Below, piece after piece: positions 62,306 to 64,000 of a stretch of 64,000 bases of DNA. Below the pieces are notes generated by a model. That model was given only the letters and a program-made list of their open reading frames with translations, ran no database searches and was not told where the DNA came from. Position numbers and translations under genes: made by a program. Numbering within the stretch: the stretch's first letter is position 1; every line of letters begins with the position of its first letter. This DNA comes from Butyricicoccus pullicaecorum (GTDB lineage: Bacteria; Bacillota; Clostridia; Oscillospirales; Butyricicoccaceae): contig JAGZIW010000003.1 in the NCBI GenBank assembly GCA_018366035.1, forward strand, positions 88,666-152,665, written 5' to 3'.

Positions 62306-62542
62306 TCAAAGTATATTATCTTCTGTGGGTGTAGTATTTTCAGCATCAATGTACTGCATAATATCGCCGTAATCACAATTAAGGACTTTACAGACACGCC
62401 CTAAAATCGCAAGATTAACAGGTTCATCTCTGCGAAGTTTTGTCATTGTATTTGGAGCAATTTCTGCTGCTTTACGCAAGTCTGCTTTGCTCATCTTCTT
62501 ATCAACAAGCAATTTCCACATTCGGTTATATGAAATAGCCAT
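62306..62542 (-). CDS. Xre-type HTH regulator of the McrBC cassette
   Basis: This 78-residue Cro/C1-type protein belongs to the small YozG-like group: MAISYNRMWKLLVDKKMSKADLRKAAEIAPNTMTKLRRDE with the HTH at about residues 17-45. It lies 17 bases upstream of mcrB on the same strand, has AGGAGGT before its ATG, and is probably the first gene and autoregulator of the operon. Confidence 0.9.
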   Translation of the reverse strand: MAISYNRMWKLLVDKKMSKADLRKAAEIAPNTMTKLRRDEPVNLAILGRVCKVLNCDYGDIMQYIDAENTTPTEDNIL

Positions 62543-62584
62543 GTATTTACCTCCTGTTTTCTTCTCTCACATTTATTGTAATTT

Positions 62585-62613
62585 ATTCTAACAAATCGTA
62601 TCCTATTTTTCAA
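62585..62613 (-). promoter_or_regulatory. Promoter of the xre-mcrBC operon
   Basis: On the - strand TTGAAA (62613-62608) and TAGAAT (62590-62585) have 17-base spacing. Just upstream is the dyad TCGCA-N6-TGCGA (62621-62636), and TTCGCAAC recurs at 62620 and 62674, making these candidate Xre operators. Confidence 0.75.
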
Positions 62614-62707
62614 GATATGTTCGCAACTGTATGCGATAACACCTGCATTCTTTATAAATCAATGTAAATATCATTCGCAACGTGTCCTTTCCGTTCTCTC
62701 CGGATAA

Positions 62708-62895
62708 GAAAGGATTAGTATCACTATATCAGTCTTAATATTATCAGTATTATTTTCGTGTCATTTTCACACTTTCAGAGGTGTCAAAATAACACTTCTG
62801 GAAGTGTAGAAATCACACCCCAAAAAATTTCATTCCTCATAACCACGGAAAGGATCAGTATCACTATAATCAGTATTATTACTTTGTAATTTTCA
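62708..62895. repeat. Direct repeats between tnpV and xre
   Basis: GAAAGGATYAGTATCACTAT occurs at 62708 and 62848; both copies continue with TCAGTATTATT and end in TTTTCAC, the first with a 15-base insertion. Between them are two stem-loops, ACACTTTC/AGAGGTGT (62769-62784) and ACACTTC/GAAGTGT (62792-62807). The region has no reading frame of note. Confidence 0.8.
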
Positions 62896-62922
62896 CTGTT
62901 TTTGAATTGTGAATCCACAGTG

Positions 62923-62952
62923 AAAAGGCTGACCATCTCGGCCAGCCTTTGT
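62923..62952 (-). terminator. Terminator of tnpV
   Basis: On the - strand AAAGGCTGGCC pairs with GGTCAGCCTTT (one G-T pair), loop GAGAT, followed by T. A second hairpin, TTCACTGT/ACAGTGAA, lies just beyond at 62891-62925. Confidence 0.8.
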
Positions 62953-62967
62953 GATAAATCGTTTGAT

Positions 62968-63318
62968 TCAGTTATAGATCAGCTCTGAAACTGCAATCTC
63001 TTCAGCTTGTGCTTTCAGACTGTTCATGTGTGTCACCCATGCAAGTTGCTCTGTTTCCTTGTCTGGGGCTGGATTTTTCTCCAGCAAATCCGTCATAATC
63101 TGTTCGATACGCTTCTCACAGGTTTGCTGTATCTCACACAAATGTGGAAATAGTGTTTCTGTTAATACCATATCATTGAACAGAAATGGATTGTGTTCTT
63201 CCAGAAAGGTTCGCCGCATCCTTCCATATTTTCCGATCGGTCTTTCATCTGTATGTTTCAATCTGATGTTCGGAATGAAATAATCTCCACATTTGACATA
63301 AGTTAAATTCTGCTCCAT
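62968..63318 (-). CDS. TnpV-like transposon protein
   Basis: This 116-residue protein matches the TnpV family of Tn4451-type mobilizable elements: LTYVKCGDYFIPNIRL, RPIGKYGRMRRTFLEEHNPFLFNDM, and the C-terminal AEEIAVSELIYN. Its biochemical role is unknown. GGAGGG lies eight bases before the ATG. It follows the frameshifted HTH gene by 36 bases and supports the assignment of this region to a serine-recombinase element. Confidence 0.9.
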   Translation of the reverse strand: MEQNLTYVKCGDYFIPNIRLKHTDERPIGKYGRMRRTFLEEHNPFLFNDMVLTETLFPHLCEIQQTCEKRIEQIMTDLLEKNPAPDKETEQLAWVTHMNSLKAQAEEIAVSELIYN

Positions 63319-63354
63319 CTACAATACCCTCCAATCAATCATTTTTCTTCGCTT

Positions 63355-63901
63355 TTATTGTAGCTTGAACCCAGCAGAATGGAAAGGATGTGACGGGACT
63401 CCTCCCAGAACATTAACCACCTGTTGATATACCTTTCTGGATGGTCTGCGAAGCCCTGCTTCAAGTTTATAGTAGTAGCTGGGAATTACCCCTATATGCT
63501 CCGCAAACGCTCTTTGAGACATTTTCAGAGCCGAACGGATATCTTTTTAACGCTTCATTATATGGAACTGAAAGAAAGGCTGCAAAATCGTCATAAAGGG
63601 TAGTGACATCCACATCCAACACCTCAGCAAGTCTGTTTGCCATGTTATAAGGAATTGGGCGTTTATTCTGTTCATACACCAGTATTGTTGATGGTACAAC
63701 ATCAACCTGTTCCGCAAGCTGTCTGGTGGTCAGAGATTTTCGCTGACGATAATATTTCAGATTATCGCCTGGGAGATTATTTTTCGGTTTTTCTTCAAAT
63801 GGGATCGTTAGATGGAGCAACAGTCTGCCTTGGTAAAATTCATACAATGATGTGTGATTGACAGTATCATTGCAAATACAATATGATATTTGCAATTCCA
63901 T
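63355..63901 (-). pseudogene. Double-HTH Xre regulator, frameshifted
   Basis: The first part has a clear HTH (DNLKYYRQRKSLTTRQLAEQVDVVPSTILVYEQNKRPIP). After FLSVPYNEALK the frame runs into nonsense and stops at 63467, but shifting one base resumes DIRSALKMSQRAFAEHIG and PSYYYKLEAGLRRPSRKVYQQVVNVL, a second HTH, to a stop at 63355. The break is at a run of five A (near 63550); removing one A joins the frames. No clear ribosome site precedes ATG 63901. It may be inactive, frameshift-expressed, or a sequencing error. Confidence 0.72.
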
Positions 63902-63952
63902 TTAGGTCAGTTTACAAGGAACTACACGCAGACCGTGAAACGGGCTGCTGAC

Positions 63953-64000
63953 AACAAACGGCGCTATGCTCCCGGCTGGGTGCATAGCACCTGTTTGTTG
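63953..64000. repeat. Inverted repeat at the window edge
   Basis: CAACAAAC at 63953 pairs with GTTTGTTG ending at 64000, and inner GCTATGC pairs with GCATAGC, giving a long hairpin. It may be a terminator-like structure or attenuator upstream of the HTH gene; there is no clean T tract inside the window. Confidence 0.6.

Larger units (their letters stand above)
53596..64000. mobile_element. Serine-recombinase mobile element with McrBC cargo (right end outside window)
   Basis: The element is bounded on the left by the broken tnpA. It carries the recombinase, a palindrome array, a McrBC-type cassette, an Xre regulator, a TnpV-like gene and a frameshifted HTH gene. The base composition is visibly more AT-rich than the core genes. 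No conjugation or relaxase gene is seen so far; these could lie beyond 64000. Confidence 0.75.

Noticed and set aside
1..64000. tRNA or rRNA genes
   Set aside because: I saw no cloverleaf-like GTTCRANNC context with flanking stems and no rRNA signature; a covariance-model scan would be decisive.

Overview
The window looks like a chromosomal segment from an endospore-forming member of the Clostridia (Firmicutes). The evidence is a SpoIID-like protein, a SpoVB-like flippase, SepF, DivIVA, RNase M5, a CIRCE-controlled groESL operon, T-box leaders and an FMN riboswitch. Gene order such as hfq / HlyD-like / yggS / sepF / yggT / divIVA / ileS / lspA / rluD suggests an Oscillospirales or Butyricicoccus-like gut anaerobe, but no 16S gene is present, so the genus is inference. 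I found no rRNA, tRNA or CRISPR array.

Positions 1-30045 read mostly on the + strand and are housekeeping DNA. They hold queuosine tRNA modification (queA, tgt), a flippase, an RNA methyltransferase, groES-groEL behind a perfect CIRCE operator, an NfeD/SPFH membrane pair and an orphan CadC-like metal sensor. A long run follows of radical-SAM and DNA-repair genes (rSAM pair, miaB, mutS, mutL, miaA, hfq), a cell-division block (sepF, yggT, divIVA), ileS-lspA-rluD, and thyA-folA.

Positions 30171-50680 read on the - strand and are arranged as RNA-regulated units: an FMN-riboswitch-controlled riboflavin ECF transporter gene; an alaS unit behind a T-box leader, followed by hit, comEC, holA and rnmV; a seven-gene set from a DUF2156 protein through mltG to a U32 peptidase-like gene; a TagA-type glycosyltransferase; and leuACDB behind a leucine T-box. 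A PAP2 phosphatase and an NhaC antiporter (+ strand) close the core region at about 53 kb.

From about 53.6 kb to the window end lies a mobile element that appears to have integrated into an IS200/IS605-type tnpA gene. At its left end is a large serine recombinase. Near the right edge are a TnpV-like gene and a frameshifted helix-turn-helix gene, as in Tn4451-type elements. Its cargo is a compact - strand cassette: Xre-type regulator, McrB-like AAA+ GTPase with an EVE/PUA-like reader region, McrC-like PD-(D/E)xK nuclease, and a ~780-residue protein of unknown family with a glycine-zipper membrane region. The genes overlap or nearly abut, so they probably form one operon: a type IV restriction system with a possible membrane effector.

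Between this cassette and the recombinase is a 1.2 kb non-coding stretch. It carries an array of about ten 25-bp palindromes with constant ends and centre but different, mutually complementary arms. This array and the three-gene McrBC cassette are the two parts of the window I would examine first.
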